A stretch of 64,000 bases of DNA from Poa pratensis (lineage: Eukaryota > Streptophyta > Magnoliopsida > Poales > Poaceae), in NCBI GenBank assembly GCA_947311845.1, contig CAMZMU010000123.1, positions 13,235,347-13,299,346 of the forward strand. Direction: 5' to 3'. The position numbers and the translations under genes are program-made. Below, one piece after another: positions 1 to 11,059 of the stretch (positions within the stretch are counted from its first letter, which is position 1; each line of letters opens with the position of its first letter). The notes below the pieces were generated by a model. That model was not told the origin of the DNA. It ran no database searches and saw only the letters and a list, made by a program, of their open reading frames with translations.

Positions 1-2521
1 ATCCTTACAGCCGATTTCATAGTGAAAGAGGTGTATGATGCTATTTCTCAAATGGAGCTGAATAAAGCGCCCGGACCTGATGGCTTTCCGGCCGAGTTCT
101 ATAAAACCTTTTGGGAGGTTATTTGGAACGATCTAATGGCTTTATTTGTGCAGTTAAAACAAGGGAATTTGTCTTTGTTCAAACTGAACTTTGGAGTTAT
201 TACTCTGCTCCCCAAGAAGGATAATGCGGTTCAGATACAACAGTATAGACCTATATGTCTTCTCAATGTCAGTTTTAAAATATTCACAAAAGTAGGTACT
301 AATCGAATTGCCGAAATTGCGCAAAAATCATTAGACCGACGCAGTCAGACTTTATGCCTGGACGTCACATTTTAGAAGGTGTGGTGGTCTTACATGAAAC
401 TGGCCATGAGCTTCAGAGAAAGAAGATGGATGGAGTTATTTTTAAAATTGACTTTGAGAAAGCGTATGATAAAGTTAAATGGCCTTTCTTCAACAAGCTT
501 TGCGTATGAAAGGCTTCGCACAAGAATGGTGCAACTGGATTACGCAATTTGTTCAGGGAGGAAGTGTCGGGATACGGGTAAATGATGACATCGGTCATTA
601 TTTCCAGACAAAGAAAGGCCTCCGACAAGGTGATCCGTTATCGCCTATGTTGTTTAATATAGTTGCGGATATGTTGGCCATTCTTATCGCAAGGGCGAAG
701 GAGGACGGCCAAATAGGTGGACTGATCCCTCATTTAGTAGAAGGCGGCCTATCCATCTTACAATATGCAGATGATACTATATTATTCATGGAACATGATT
801 TGGACATGGTTGTGAATATGAAACTTATACTATGCATATTTGAACAATTGTCGGGGCTTAAAATCAATTTTAATAAGAGTGAATTTTTTTGTTTTGGAAA
901 GGCAAAAGAGGTAGAAGATCAATACAAACAAATCTTTCGGATGTGAGTCTGGTTCTCTACCCTTTAAATATCTAGGTGTGCCGATCCACTATAGGAAACT
1001 TCGGAATTCCGAGTGGTACCTAGTAGAAAGCCGTTTCGAAGGCAAGTTGGGGTGTTGGAAGGGTAAGATGCTATCCTACGGGGATTGCCTTGTCCTTGTC
1101 AATTCGGTCCTTACAAGTCTACCAATGTTTATGTTGTCTTTCCTGGAAATACCAAAGGGGTACGTAAACGATTGGATTTTTATAGATCTCGATTTTTTTG
1201 GCAAAGTGACGAAAATAAGCGCAAATATAGATTGACAAGATGGAACATCATATGTAGACCGAAAGATCAGGGTGTTCTAGGGGTGGAAGTGCTTGAACTA
1301 AAGAACAAGTGTTTACTCAGTAAATGGCTGTTTAAACTTTTAAATGAAGAAGGGGTTTGGCAAGAATTGTTGCAAAACAAGTATCTTCATAGTAAAACTT
1401 TAGCTCAGGTGGAAGCACAACCATCCGATTCACCTTTTTGGAAAGGTCTTATGAGAGTGAAAGAAGATTTCTTTAGTAGAGGGTCTTTCCGGGTTGGTAA
1501 TGGGGAAACCACAAGGTTTTGGGAAGACACTTGGTTAGGTAATTCTCCATTGAAAAACCAATATCCATTGCTATATAACATTGTGCAACAGCAACATGTT
1601 TCGGTCTATGATGTGTTTCACAATGGTCCACCTTTAAACATAACCTTTCGTAGGGCTCTAGTTGGAAATAGGTGGGATATGTGGTCTCATCTATGTGTTA
1701 GACTAATGGATATTACTCTCAATGATGTTCCGGATAGCTTCACTTGGAAATTGACACAAAACGGAGTATTTACAGTTAAATCTATGTATGAAGACTTAAT
1801 GAATGATCATACTAGATTCTTACAAACTTACTTATGGAAGTTGAAAATTCCGCTGAAAATAAAGGTCTTTATGTGGTTCCTTCATAAAAAAGTAGTGCTT
1901 ACTAAAGATAATTTAAAAAAACGAAATTGGAAAGGTGTCGTTGCTCTTTTTGTGGGAATAACGAGACAGTTCAACATCTTTTTATTTCCTGCCCATTTGC
2001 AAAACTGATTTGGAGAGTTGTTTTCTGTACCTACAATATTCCTCCCCCCCACCAATATTACTAATATGTTTGGGAATTGGTTGAATGGGGTAGATAAAAA
2101 GACCAAAGATAGGATTCGTATTGGCGTTTCTGCTATTTGTTGGTCGATTTGGAATTGTAGGAACAACCTTGTTTTTAACAGGAAAGAAACTGTTCATGTC
2201 TTACAGGTTATTCATATGGCGGTGCATTGGATCCAGCTATGGGCTTTCTTGCTATCTACGGACCAGCGAGACCTTATGGTGGCTGGATGCACGCGACTCC
2301 TCTTGGTGGCACAGGAGTTTTTCTCCCGGCCTACGTGGCAGCATACTAGTTTACTTTCGTAGTGCGCTAGAGGCTTTGCTTTTTATCCGGTTGAGGCTTG
2401 TCTCAATCGCCTTTGTGAGTGTTTGAGATGTAAAACTATACTTTGTCATAAATTTGGTAATAAATGGCTGTGTGCATCACTCGATGCAGAGGCCGGGACA
2501 TCCCCTTTTCTAAAAAAAAAA
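1..2521 (+). mobile_element. L1-type non-LTR retrotransposon (LINE), 5' part outside window
   Basis: A plant LINE enters from the left edge and ends at a 3' tail. The tail has the conserved grass LINE ending, TGGCTGTGTGCATC followed by GATGCAGAGGCCGGG (about 2465-2496), then an A-run near 2512-2522. The inside is ORF2-type reverse transcriptase DNA broken by frameshifts, so the copy is dead. The 5' end and any target-site duplication cannot be seen. Confidence 0.88.
22..2362 (+). pseudogene. LINE ORF2 reverse transcriptase, frameshifted
   Basis: Four consecutive open stretches in different frames (22-375, 479-946, 1085-2008, 2018-2362) together cover much of a plant L1 ORF2. The first has the RT signature NKAPGPDGFPAEFY and the downstream RPICLLN block. 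The second has KGLRQGDPLSPMLF and the catalytic YADD box at 764-775. The third and fourth hold the region after the RT, including the tryptophan-rich FTVKSMYEDL/KIPLKIKVFMWFL segment typical of the zf-RVT domain. The first ATG at 22 is only the first in the window; the true start and the endonuclease domain lie upstream. In life such a protein nicks DNA and copies LINE RNA in place. The frame breaks between 375 and 479, 946 and 1085, and near 2008 mean this copy makes no active enzyme. Confidence 0.88.
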
Positions 2522-3594
2522 TTGAAAACAATATAAGGAGGAAACATGAAATTTTTTTACAGCCATGTGGGACAACGAATAATGAGGGGGAGAGTAATAA
2601 TACGAAGAATAAATCCAATCTGCATGGTGTGTTGAAGAGTTCCTCCATTCCTATTGTGCATCGAAACATGCCCTGTGAGCATTTTTGTTGTTTTGTTTTG
2701 TTTGATATTCAGCTAATCATGCCCTACTCTCCTTATATCTATAAATCCACTTTTAGTAATTTAACATAAAATAAGTGTATTATCTGTACATTTTGGCTGT
2801 AATTTGGAACTGTTATTGTCTTTCGCCTTAAGTTATTTTTCTAAACAAAGGATCTTCATATGGATTTACTAAGACTTGGATCTTGTAGGAAATTTCTCTA
2901 TTAAGACCTCTAGATTTAAATATGGTATTATTTGTAAAATATAATAATAAATATTTATTCCTTCACTTATTTGTATCATTAGTGCCAAACATTTGTTAAA
3001 ACATCATATGTTATTTTCTTTGAGCAGTCCAATATATACAATCGGTCGGCTTATCTATCTCTGATCACGAAAAATATTCCTCCAAGTATAGGACAAGTTA
3101 TGGTTATTTTAGTTTTCTTGCAAGACATCTAATATATTGTTCCATATAAAACAGAAATTAGTTGTAGAAAAACAACTACAACTCATTTAGAAACTCATAG
3201 ATTGTGGGGCTATAATCTTTTTTTTCTAGTGTTTAGTTTATAATTAAATTCTAAAACCAAATCAAACACAGCCCTTTAACCTATGAGTCCAAATATATAT
3301 TAAAAACATCTAATAAAAGTGAGGCAATAGAATAATAGAGTAGTACGTAGCACGACAACTCAATCTATTACATGAAGTCAATGACATGACAACAGGAAAA
3401 TAGTCTAATATGCAGTTCTCACTTGTCTTTATTCAACTCTCGGCCATTTACTACCATGTTTACAGAGGCAGATCTGCCTCAGGATACTACAACTATATCT
3501 TTATGCCTAAGAGAAAAGTCCAAGTCTTCTTAAAATACAAAAAAGGATGTAGCGTTGCACTTATTGTGCCCTTGTTTTGTACATTAGTTGCGGA
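2522..3594. other. AT-rich intergenic DNA, nothing recognised
   Basis: I see no coding signature, paired termini or tandem repeat in this AT-rich kilobase between the LINE tail and the solo LTR. Small open frames here have no recognisable motif. Confidence 0.5.
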
Positions 3595-4659
3595 ATAATT
3601 TTGGTCATTGGGCACGGTAATTTAAAATTTTCCGTCTTGCATAACCGTCAAGAGCTACAATGAAGATATACCGCACCCATAATGCGATGATTTAGAATAC
3701 TTACAAACATCATTGCGGAAAATCTTGCGTTTGTCGAAATAGATGTCGGTGGAGCCTGTTGAAGAACCTCACGTCCACGCCAGGAGGTGAGATTATTATC
3801 GATTCCCTCGTGAGGATCAGTTGCGTAATCCATCTTTTAGTATCCACGAATCCACTGCGCCAATCCGTCAGCGCTCCGCCGTACAAAGCTCTGGCGCAGA
3901 CGAAGAGAGATAGCCTTTCGACGTAGTATATGTGGTAGATCTAAGCAACTAGATTAGATTTATATGAGACTAGAGAATTTTCTCAACACATGAGATTAGA
4001 GAGAGATTAGAGCTATGTCCAATTGGGGAGCAAATAGAGCAAAGTCTAATTTATAATTTCTCAGATGAGAGGAACTTGTGATTTTCGATTGTGTTGTTTT
4101 CTTCGATGGGGGAGGACTCACTAGTACAGAACGACACATCGGCAACGGACCAAAAACCCCATCAGAAACGGAGAAATGGTCCATGTCCCCGCCCCCGATA
4201 CTGATGTGAAGAGCTCAATGGCAACGGAGTTGATAAACCGTTGCCCCTAACATGGGCAACGGTTGTTATATTAGATCGTCACTGATATGTTTCACATTAG
4301 ACACGGAGTTTTGCTAATCACTGTTTCTAATAAGGGTTATAGGAAAACAAAAAAAACACGGTGACGGGCTGTGTCGTCGATGGAGCCCCGCTCCATGCGA
4401 CTAGACGGCTGCCGGTCGTCACCGTATTCATGTACGCCCTGCTTTACAAAAGTTCATCGGTGCGCGTGGCTGGAGCTCTGCTCCTATGTCTTCACGGCCG
4501 CCAGATGAATATCGACTGTCTTCATCCTGCTGCACAAAATGTACTGCTCCTGGTGATGGCACCATGTACGGAGCCCCGCTCCTAGGTCTTCGCGGCAGCA
4601 GCATCGTCACCAAGCATCCACCAAGCCCTTGACACAACGAATATTCTTTGTTAAAAACA

Positions 4660-4960
4660 ACAAACAGAGCTAATAAATATAGCCAATAAGCAGTAAACAG
4701 AGCAAACTGTAGTGGGATAAGTAGCTAACAGAGCAAAATAAGTAGCTAACAGAGCAAATACATAGCTGAACATAGCTAACTAACAGAGGAAACCGAGCTA
4801 AATAAGTAGCTAATAGAGCAAATACATAGCTGAACAGAGCTAACTAACAGAGCAAACGATCTAAATAAGTAGCTAACAGAGCAAATACATAGCTAAACAG
4901 AGCTAAATAACAGAGCAAACCAAGCTATATAAGTACTCTAACAGAGCAAATACATAGTAA
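4660..4960. repeat. ~60-bp minisatellite inside the CACTA element
   Basis: About four to five imperfect copies of a unit built from the phrases AAGTAGCTAACAGAGCAAAT and ACATAGCTGAACAGAGCTAA. It lies in what would be the first intron of the CACTA-borne gene. Confidence 0.8.
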
Positions 4961-4977
4961 AAAGAGCGGTCATTTAC

Positions 4978-5556
4978 CTTAGGCGAGGCGGGGTCGCTTT
5001 CCGTCGCGGATTGCGTCCCAGGCGTCGGCGCCGGAGCCACTGTCAGAGGAGACGTCAGAGGAGACCTCATCTTCCTCGAACACCGAAGCGTCCTCCTCCT
5101 CCTCCTCCTCCGCCGCCGCCGCCGCTGCCGCCGCCGCATCTGGCCAGGGCCCTGGCCAGGCAGAAGAGACCGGTGTATGGCCGCCCGGAGCTGTGTCTGG
5201 AACAACGCCTCCTTGGCGGCTTCTATCGCGTGCTCGGCGGTGGAGATGCGGACAACTCTCTCCATCGCAGACGCCCGAATGACACCGTCGGCGCGCTCGC
5301 GCTCATAGGCGGTGCGAGAGAGGAGGAGACAGACCTCCAGATCCGCGTCATCATCGTCCGGGGAGGACGAGATCCTGGCGTCGGGGGCCGCTGCCGCCAT
5401 GGATCCGGAGGGGATTTGACGGCTCTGCATGAACTCGCGAGAGCGGTCGCCGTGGATCTTGTCCCAGTTGTAGGGGAGATCCAGGCTGCGCCTCGGAGGG
5501 TGGGAGGAGGAAGATGCTCCATCCTGACTTCCGTCGGCGCCGGAGGGGTTCGCCAT
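4978..5556 (-). CDS. First exon of an unidentified gene carried by the CACTA element
   Basis: The minus frame starting at ATG 5554-5556 begins MANPSGADGSQDGASSSSHP and continues with a serine/proline-rich stretch, an acidic DDDDAD run, and a charged probably helical segment around residues 70-130. An arginine run follows that comes from a CCG/CCT repeat (5094-5135). A strong donor, CCTAAG|GTAAATG, lies at 4978/4977, so I end the exon there; without splicing the frame only reads on into the minisatellite. A TATA box sits 85-92 bp upstream of the ATG. I do not recognise the protein. It could be a captured host gene or an accessory protein of this CACTA family. A matching second exon has not been identified, so a functional product is unproven. 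Confidence 0.45.
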
Positions 5557-5640
5557 CGATGGAGTGAAGTAGGTGGAGATAGTGTGCGGCTAGGGTTAGG
5601 ACCTGGGGAGAGTGAGAGTGAGATACAATGGAGTGAGAGA

Positions 5641-5648
5641 TATTTATA
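5641..5648 (-). promoter_or_regulatory. TATA box of the CACTA-borne gene
   Basis: TATAAATA on the minus strand, 85-92 bp upstream of the ATG at 5556. That spacing is normal for a plant core promoter with a short 5'UTR, and it sits between the CACTA subterminal repeats and the exon. Confidence 0.5.
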
Positions 5649-5916
5649 CGGGCACCGCTTAATGGGCCTTCACATGGGAAACGGAGATTGCCCGAACTCC
5701 GTATCTGATATGGGCTTATCCGCAACGGAGCTGTTGTTTCCTCCGTTGCTCATATATGAGCAACGGAGCTGTTTTCCACCTCCGTTACCATTGTGTCAGT
5801 CCCATCGACCGACTAGCGCGCGTGCACTCGCGGAAGCGCGCGGAACTCATTCTTCCGCCGCCTAACTCATGCCGTTTCCATAGAGGGGTATCCGATGTGT
5901 CGTTCTGTACAAGTGG

Positions 5917-5926
5917 CTATATATAG
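5917..5926 (-). promoter_or_regulatory. TATA box of the solo Copia LTR
   Basis: CTATATATAG preceded on the minus strand by a C-rich CCCTCCTCCCC-type stretch, the usual layout of the BARE/WIS LTR promoter. The CACTA element ends at 5915, directly downstream in transcription sense, separating this TATA box from its R/U5 sequence. Confidence 0.55.
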
Positions 5927-7457
5927 TGGGGAGGAGGGGATAGATGCTTGGGGGAGGGCCAAAGCCCTCGCCTTGGTGCGTCGGCCCCTCCCCTTCCAAT
6001 TCGGTGTCCTTTCCTACTACCCACTTTTCCCTTTTTCTCCTTTTAATTAATATATACTTTCAAAAATCACATGATTAAATAAAGGAAAGAAGGGGGAGGT
6101 GGTGTGGCGGCCTTGGTGGGCCTGGGACCCACACGGCAGGCCCCACCCATGGTGCGGAGCTGCCTAGGGCTCCCAGCGCCCCCCTCCCCGGACTTCGCCC
6201 CTTCCCAACAAGTCTCTGAAACTCTTCCGGAACCAAATATACTCTATACATAAATCATAGGCTCTATCCACCGATATCAGAAACACATCCCGGCATCCCG
6301 GGACATCTCATGTTTACCATATTTCTCTCCTAGGACTTTCAGCCCTATACCGGCATTATATGCCTCCCATGATAGTTTCACCGGAACACCTCCAATTCAC
6401 ATCGGACTTGTTCCTGTGACATCGGAATGACTCCGACCGCTTCTCATAACCACTAACACTACATCTTAATTCTCTCAATTAAAGATTAACTAGAACTTAA
6501 GCGTGTGACCCGGAAGGTTCGGTAACACATAGACATGCCTGGAGTACTTACCGGACAATAACCAGCATTGGGATTTAGACGGCCGTACTGGCTACTATGT
6601 ATTCACGAATAAACGATGGAACCTTTTGTGTTTCTCATTACGCTAATCCCCTTACGTACACGATACCAATGATATCACGAGATGATACAATGTGCTCTAC
6701 ATGATCAAACCATTCGATCACAACACATATAAACTCGTACCGATATCATTCTCTTTTCTCATTCCGTATTCCCGATGTCATGTGATAAATCACACTGTGT
6801 ATGGCCAGACGATTGGGTGACATCGGTAATACTGAGATGGCCTAGAGTATGTATCTCTCCATCGCTTGGAGGAGTGAACAATCTCCGTTCCATTACACAT
6901 TCTAGATTATACCCAAAAACCACCGTTATGATCCCCAATTAAGGCCGGACGTTTGATGATGATCAAAGTATAAATGTCGAATGTGCGGTCACTAGATATT
7001 CTCATGGCATAGGAATACAGCTAACAAAAACTCCATATATCAATTGCTAACTTCATCATTGACGATTTGTCTCTTAGCAAGATTATACAATTGGGTCAGT
7101 TCAGTAATACTGTCATTCCAACAATACACTCTCATAGTTGTGTGACTTATACAAACTTCATAATCAGGAAAACATGATCATCTAACAACAAGATAAGCTA
7201 GTCTTAGACACAAAACCAGGAACACTTTGTATTGTCAAATATCTATACACGTGCATCAGAGTTTTTCCTTTGAATACTCACTATTCAATTGCCAATGCAG
7301 TTATAGCATAAGGAAATACACATTAATAATAAACTTAGAGATAAATAATAACTTAATATTATTGTCTCCAGGGCATATCTCCAACAATAATCACATGCAC
7401 AATCAAATATTTAAATTCTTAGTTACAATAATAGTTATTTATTTCTACACATAAAGC

Positions 7458-7612
7458 CAGTGGCGGAGGTAGGGGGGACCAGCAGGGGCCCTGGCCCCCC
7501 CTAACACCATGGATTAGCTCTTACTAAGGTATGAACAGTGCATATTTTAATTTCTTTCCTCTAACCGGCCCCCCTCAACATCCTAAATTCACTAATCCTG
7601 CCTCCGCCCCTG
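7458..7612. mobile_element. hAT-type MITE, 155 bp
   Basis: The termini CAGTGGCGGAGGTAGG and, inverted, CAGGGGCGGAGGCAGG match with two mismatches. A perfect 8-bp duplication, CATAAAGC, flanks the element at 7450-7457 and 7613-7620, which is the hAT signature. Confidence 0.9.
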
Positions 7613-7620
7613 CATAAAGC

Positions 7621-8660
7621 TACGTGTATTGGGCCTCTTTATCTCTGTCTCTCTATGTAGGTGGTGGGTTTATGTGTGTTTGGGTGCGCTTGCATGTGTG
7701 AGCACCAGATGTCAAAACCGACATAATTTATTAAGTTAATTAAATCAGGAATATCTTGGTGGCTGTAAAAGGTATTGATAGATTATGATCCATCTTATTG
7801 TTCCATTTTTTGCAACAATTAGTGTATTCGCGTCTATGTCACATCTATAATTTTGATAAAAAATTGATACATGCTAGGAAGTATTTTATAAATATGGTAT
7901 CACGTTGCTAGTGATGAATTACCAACCAAAAGTCAGTTGTTACCCAGTCATTAAATATTACTTCGGCACCTTCAGGTGTTGCATTACAATACTTTGATGG
8001 TCGGATTTCATCTCTTACTCCTTGATAACATGTCACCTCTCCATCTGTGGACGTACACAAAAGTGTGCTACTTAATAACATATCAATTACTACCTAGTAA
8101 TATTTCACCAATAATCTCGTCATCAGAATAATATAATTGTCCGTTAAATGACGATGAAGGAAAAGAAATGTATCTATCCATACTGAAGTCATCTTTTCTT
8201 CGTGGGATTCTAGAAATGACGAATAGGAAAAATGAAAAACACTAATTTCATGTCCATTGGAATCCTACATGATTTTGTTAGACCAAGTTTTGTCGGTAGA
8301 ACCATTGGAAATTTTGATGTATGGAAAATTTTCTATGAAATGTAGTGCAAAAGAGTTCTTGCGAAAAAATCCTCTGGGATTCAACTCACATACATTTTTT
8401 TTCTAATGGTCTCATTTCTCAAATATCCTATGAAAAGGCCCTTAAAGGGATACATAATTTTCAAGCCCTTGTGCAAAATAGTGTGGAAACCAGTCAAAAA
8501 TTGTATTATGAGTTGAGAGGAAAAAATCTAGTTTTTTAATTGATAAATTTTAATGCAAGATGAGGTAAGTGATTTTTCTCTCTAAATTAGTCTTTCCACA
8601 TTGTAGGGGTGATATTTAGACAAATATATTGGAAATGTGTCCATTAATTAGCATGCAAAG
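7621..8660. other. Non-coding; includes a dispersed repeat related to 48.6-48.9 kb
   Basis: No gene is seen. The stretch about 8300-8640 resembles 48620-48920: both contain ATGAAATGTA(A/G)TGCAA and, further on, CAAGATGAGGT(A/T)AGTG followed by TTTTTTCTCTCT or a close variant. This suggests two copies of one degenerate dispersed repeat of unknown type. Confidence 0.4.
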
Positions 8661-8666
8661 AGACAC

Positions 8667-9330
8667 TTTTTCGATAAAGGGAGTTTTATTACTTAAATGA
8701 GTTTTAAGCATTACACCCGGCCTCTACATAACGAAGATGCACACAGCCGTCACATGTTCTTAAGTGCGAAAAGTAAAAAGGCGAATTACATATCATGATG
8801 AGAAATTGTAAAGACACCTATGATGGTAGAGGGCCGATCCGCAAATTATGCTGTCATCCATGTTGGGATAAATAGTCTCTCGCCGTGTCCTCCGATCTTG
8901 TACACAACTCCGTAAACAGGTCGCGATGCACCACATGTTGCAACGGAGACCATGAACGAAGTGTGGTGTAGCTGTACTCCTGTAGATAACCTGCATGAGA
9001 GAAGAATTTTTATCATCAAAAACCTTGTCATTTCTACACAGCAAAAACGACCAAATAACTGCAAGCGTTGTCACCCTATAAGTTGTTTGAACCTATGGTC
9101 CACACCATTGAGCCAGTTGCCAAAAATATTAGCAATGCTTCTTGGTGGGTATAATGTAGACAAATCTGGATGATTGACCATATAGAACTAGCAAATTTAC
9201 ACTCGAAGAATAAGTGTTTAATTGTCTCGTCTTTGTGACAGAAGACACACTTTTTACTCCCATGCCAATTGCATAGTGTTGCGTCAATAGTTTATTCCCT
9301 AGAAAGTAACTCGATGTTTAATACCAAACA
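8667..9330 (-). mobile_element. 5'-truncated LINE, minus strand
   Basis: Minus-strand 3' end of an L1-type LINE. The tail at about 8690-8760 has CGGCTGTGTGCATC and TAGAGGCCGGGTGTAATGC. Upstream, broken frames encode the end of ORF2, including a CxxC...H...C-like stretch (KCVFCHKDETIKHLFFEC, about 9195-9252) and the SRNDKVF-type C-terminal block in the 8793-9074 frame. The 5' boundary near 9330 is approximate. It belongs to the same broad group as the LINE at the window start but lies in opposite orientation. Confidence 0.75.
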
Positions 9331-9838
9331 TAGCGAAGAATATTTAGCGGTCTACTCCGTCTATAGCAACATGTAAAAGGTATAGATGATTTCTTGTTGT
9401 CCCCAACTCAACCAAATTAGGTGTTAATAACATCGTTAGTGAAAAAGTAATAATATAACTTGATGAGAATACTTAAAAGTGTTTTCGTATTTTCAGAATA
9501 ATTATTTCTAAAATTAAAAGTACTACTAAATTGAAATAAAATGTGTTTATTGTATGAGAATATGCAGTTGGGTTCATGGGATCACTTGATCCTTCTCTCG
9601 AAAACATAGTTGTATAAAATAACAAGCATAGATATTAGAAAAAGCATCGTACGAGTGCAAGAGTTCTTGTTTGTCAACTATGATAATATTTAATTATATG
9701 ACCAACACGTCCTAATGTCAACTTACCCCGCGTCCATGCAAGTGTGAAGCTAATATATACTCCTCCTAATTAAGCACATGAAATCTACATTGTGTTGTAG
9801 TTTATGCACAAAGTACACATCATTATCTTAGGTTTCAA
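9331..9838. other. AT-rich DNA, nothing recognised
   Basis: No coding or repeat structure seen apart from possible continuation of the decayed LINE at its left end. Confidence 0.4.
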
Positions 9839-10127
9839 GGCCTCCTTTGATTCACAGGGTAGGAAAACAAAGCAATAGGGATTGTGTAGGATTGATTTGC
9901 CCTGTCCAGTGGAATCCTATGGGCATAGGAACACACCGCAAGATATTTTTTTCCTTTAGGTCCGAGCTCACGTAAGATTTCTTATGAAAATACACTATGG
10001 AATTCCTACGGGAACTAGTGTTCCTGCAGGTTACAATCCTTTGAATGAAACGCTTTCGGAAGGAAAAAATCCACGTGTTTCAAATCCTAAAAAATTCCTT
10101 AGCACTTCATGTGAATCAAAGGAGGCC
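9839..10127. mobile_element. Tourist-like (PIF/Harbinger) MITE, 289 bp
   Basis: Perfect 18-bp terminal inverted repeat GGCCTCCTTTGATTCACA at 9839-9856 and inverted at 10110-10127. The right flank is TAA (10128-10130) and the left flank CAA, so the TAA target duplication has one substitution. Size and terminus fit Tourist MITEs. Confidence 0.85.
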
Positions 10128-10920
10128 TAAGGCATGAATTTGGGCATCTTTCACGCCTTTCAAGCAGTACATATCCTTATTACCCCTAGTGAGGTGGTTG
10201 GAGAATGGTTCTAAGTGCTATTACTATAACTTTCACGGAGCTAATCACACCTGAAAAGAACGTAATATGACGACTAGAGGGGGTAAATAAGACTTCAAAA
10301 AAAATAACCGTGAAACTAAATTTGAGATGATAATTAAAACATATAGCGAGCTAGATGAAGTTCAGCCAGCAAATAAGGGATAAATGTGCTGAACGGAGTA
10401 GAGATAAAATCAGCTGGACAATTTAACCAATGGAACATATCATGAAAACAGACATAGATGACTCACTGATCAACATGCATATATATATGTGTAAGCTTGG
10501 TGAAATTACTAGGGTAAGATTTGTGCATTCTGATAGGGAGAGAAACAAATTTAAGTACACTGCGAGAGGTAAATTATCATGGATCACAAGAACAAGGATA
10601 GAGAAATGATCGAGAGTGCTATGAACTGAAATACGAAGATATGGGGACGAGTACACCTGTTTTTCCCCGTATTTCATGTTGTTGGCACAGCTCTACGTCT
10701 CTATTTGGAGGGGATATGCATGCATTCACTCTAATCCGCAAGTCCTTTTACTAGGAGTAACAAGCCCACGGTGACATGAGTGACATCAAGTAGGCTGGAT
10801 AGTTTTTCCTTTTCTCATTCACACGTTTGAAGAGTCGCCACCAGCCCATATTAATCACGAGATCGGCCCATGGATAAGGCCTGCCGCATGGTACCTGACC
10901 AGGCGTTGACGCGTTGTCTT
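10128..10920. other. Intergenic DNA, nothing recognised
   Basis: Mixed-composition DNA without paired termini or a convincing coding frame. Confidence 0.4.
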
Positions 10921-10922
10921 AA

Positions 10923-11050
10923 CAGCTGCAAGCAGTTTAGTACCACATCGGCTAGCTAGCACAAATGGGAGCACCTCAAAAAAAAAAAAAAAAAAAAGCT
11001 GCAGGCAGTTTAAGTACCACATCGGCTAGCTAGCCCAAATGGGAGCACCA
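10923..11050. repeat. Duplicated ~52-bp unit separated by a poly(A) run
   Basis: The unit AGCTGCA(A/G)GCAGTTTA... CACATCGGCTAGCTAGC ... ATGGGAGCACC occurs at about 10923-10975 and 10998-11050, with about 20 A's between. Each copy holds TACCACATCG, one mismatch from the RTCCCACATCG upstream element of plant snRNA genes, but no snRNA body or -30 TATA is evident. Confidence 0.6.
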
Positions 11051-11059
11051 GCGACCTTG

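Larger units (their letters stand above)
4119..5915. mobile_element. CACTA (En/Spm) DNA transposon, non-autonomous, 1797 bp
   Basis: The left end CACTAGTACAGAACGACACA (from 4119) and the inverted right end (5894-5915) match over 22 positions with one mismatch, CACTA against CACTT. The 3-bp flanks are ACT (4116-4118) and GCT (5916-5918), an imperfect version of the 3-bp CACTA duplication. Both ends carry subterminal CAACGG/CCGTTG repeats (about 4142-4262 and 5720-5790), typical of En/Spm elements. No transposase is present; the inside holds a minus-strand gene exon with its own TATA box and a 60-bp minisatellite. Confidence 0.87.
3600..7386 (-). mobile_element. Solo Copia LTR (BARE/WIS/Angela-like), minus strand, split by a CACTA element
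   Basis: Read on the minus strand, the LTR starts at 7386 with TGTTGGAGATATGCCCTGG, close to the TGTTGGAAATATGCCC start of BARE/WIS/Angela LTRs. U3 runs to a TATA box (CTATATATAG, 5917-5926). The sequence then resumes beyond the CACTA insertion (below 4116) and ends near 3600 with a block resembling the usual AGGAAAATTTTGAATT LTR end. A perfect 5-bp duplication, ATAAT, flanks it (3595-3599 and 7387-7391). Without the CACTA insert the LTR is about 1.99 kb, close to this family's size. No internal retroelement DNA is attached, so it reads as a solo LTR left by recombination. The distal end begins TTTGG in plus orientation instead of TG, so that boundary is less certain. Confidence 0.72.

Noticed and set aside
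5011..5865. 284-codon plus frame across the CACTA cargo
   Set aside because: Antisense to the minus exon that has a TATA box and splice donor; composed of Arg/Pro runs from a CCG repeat.
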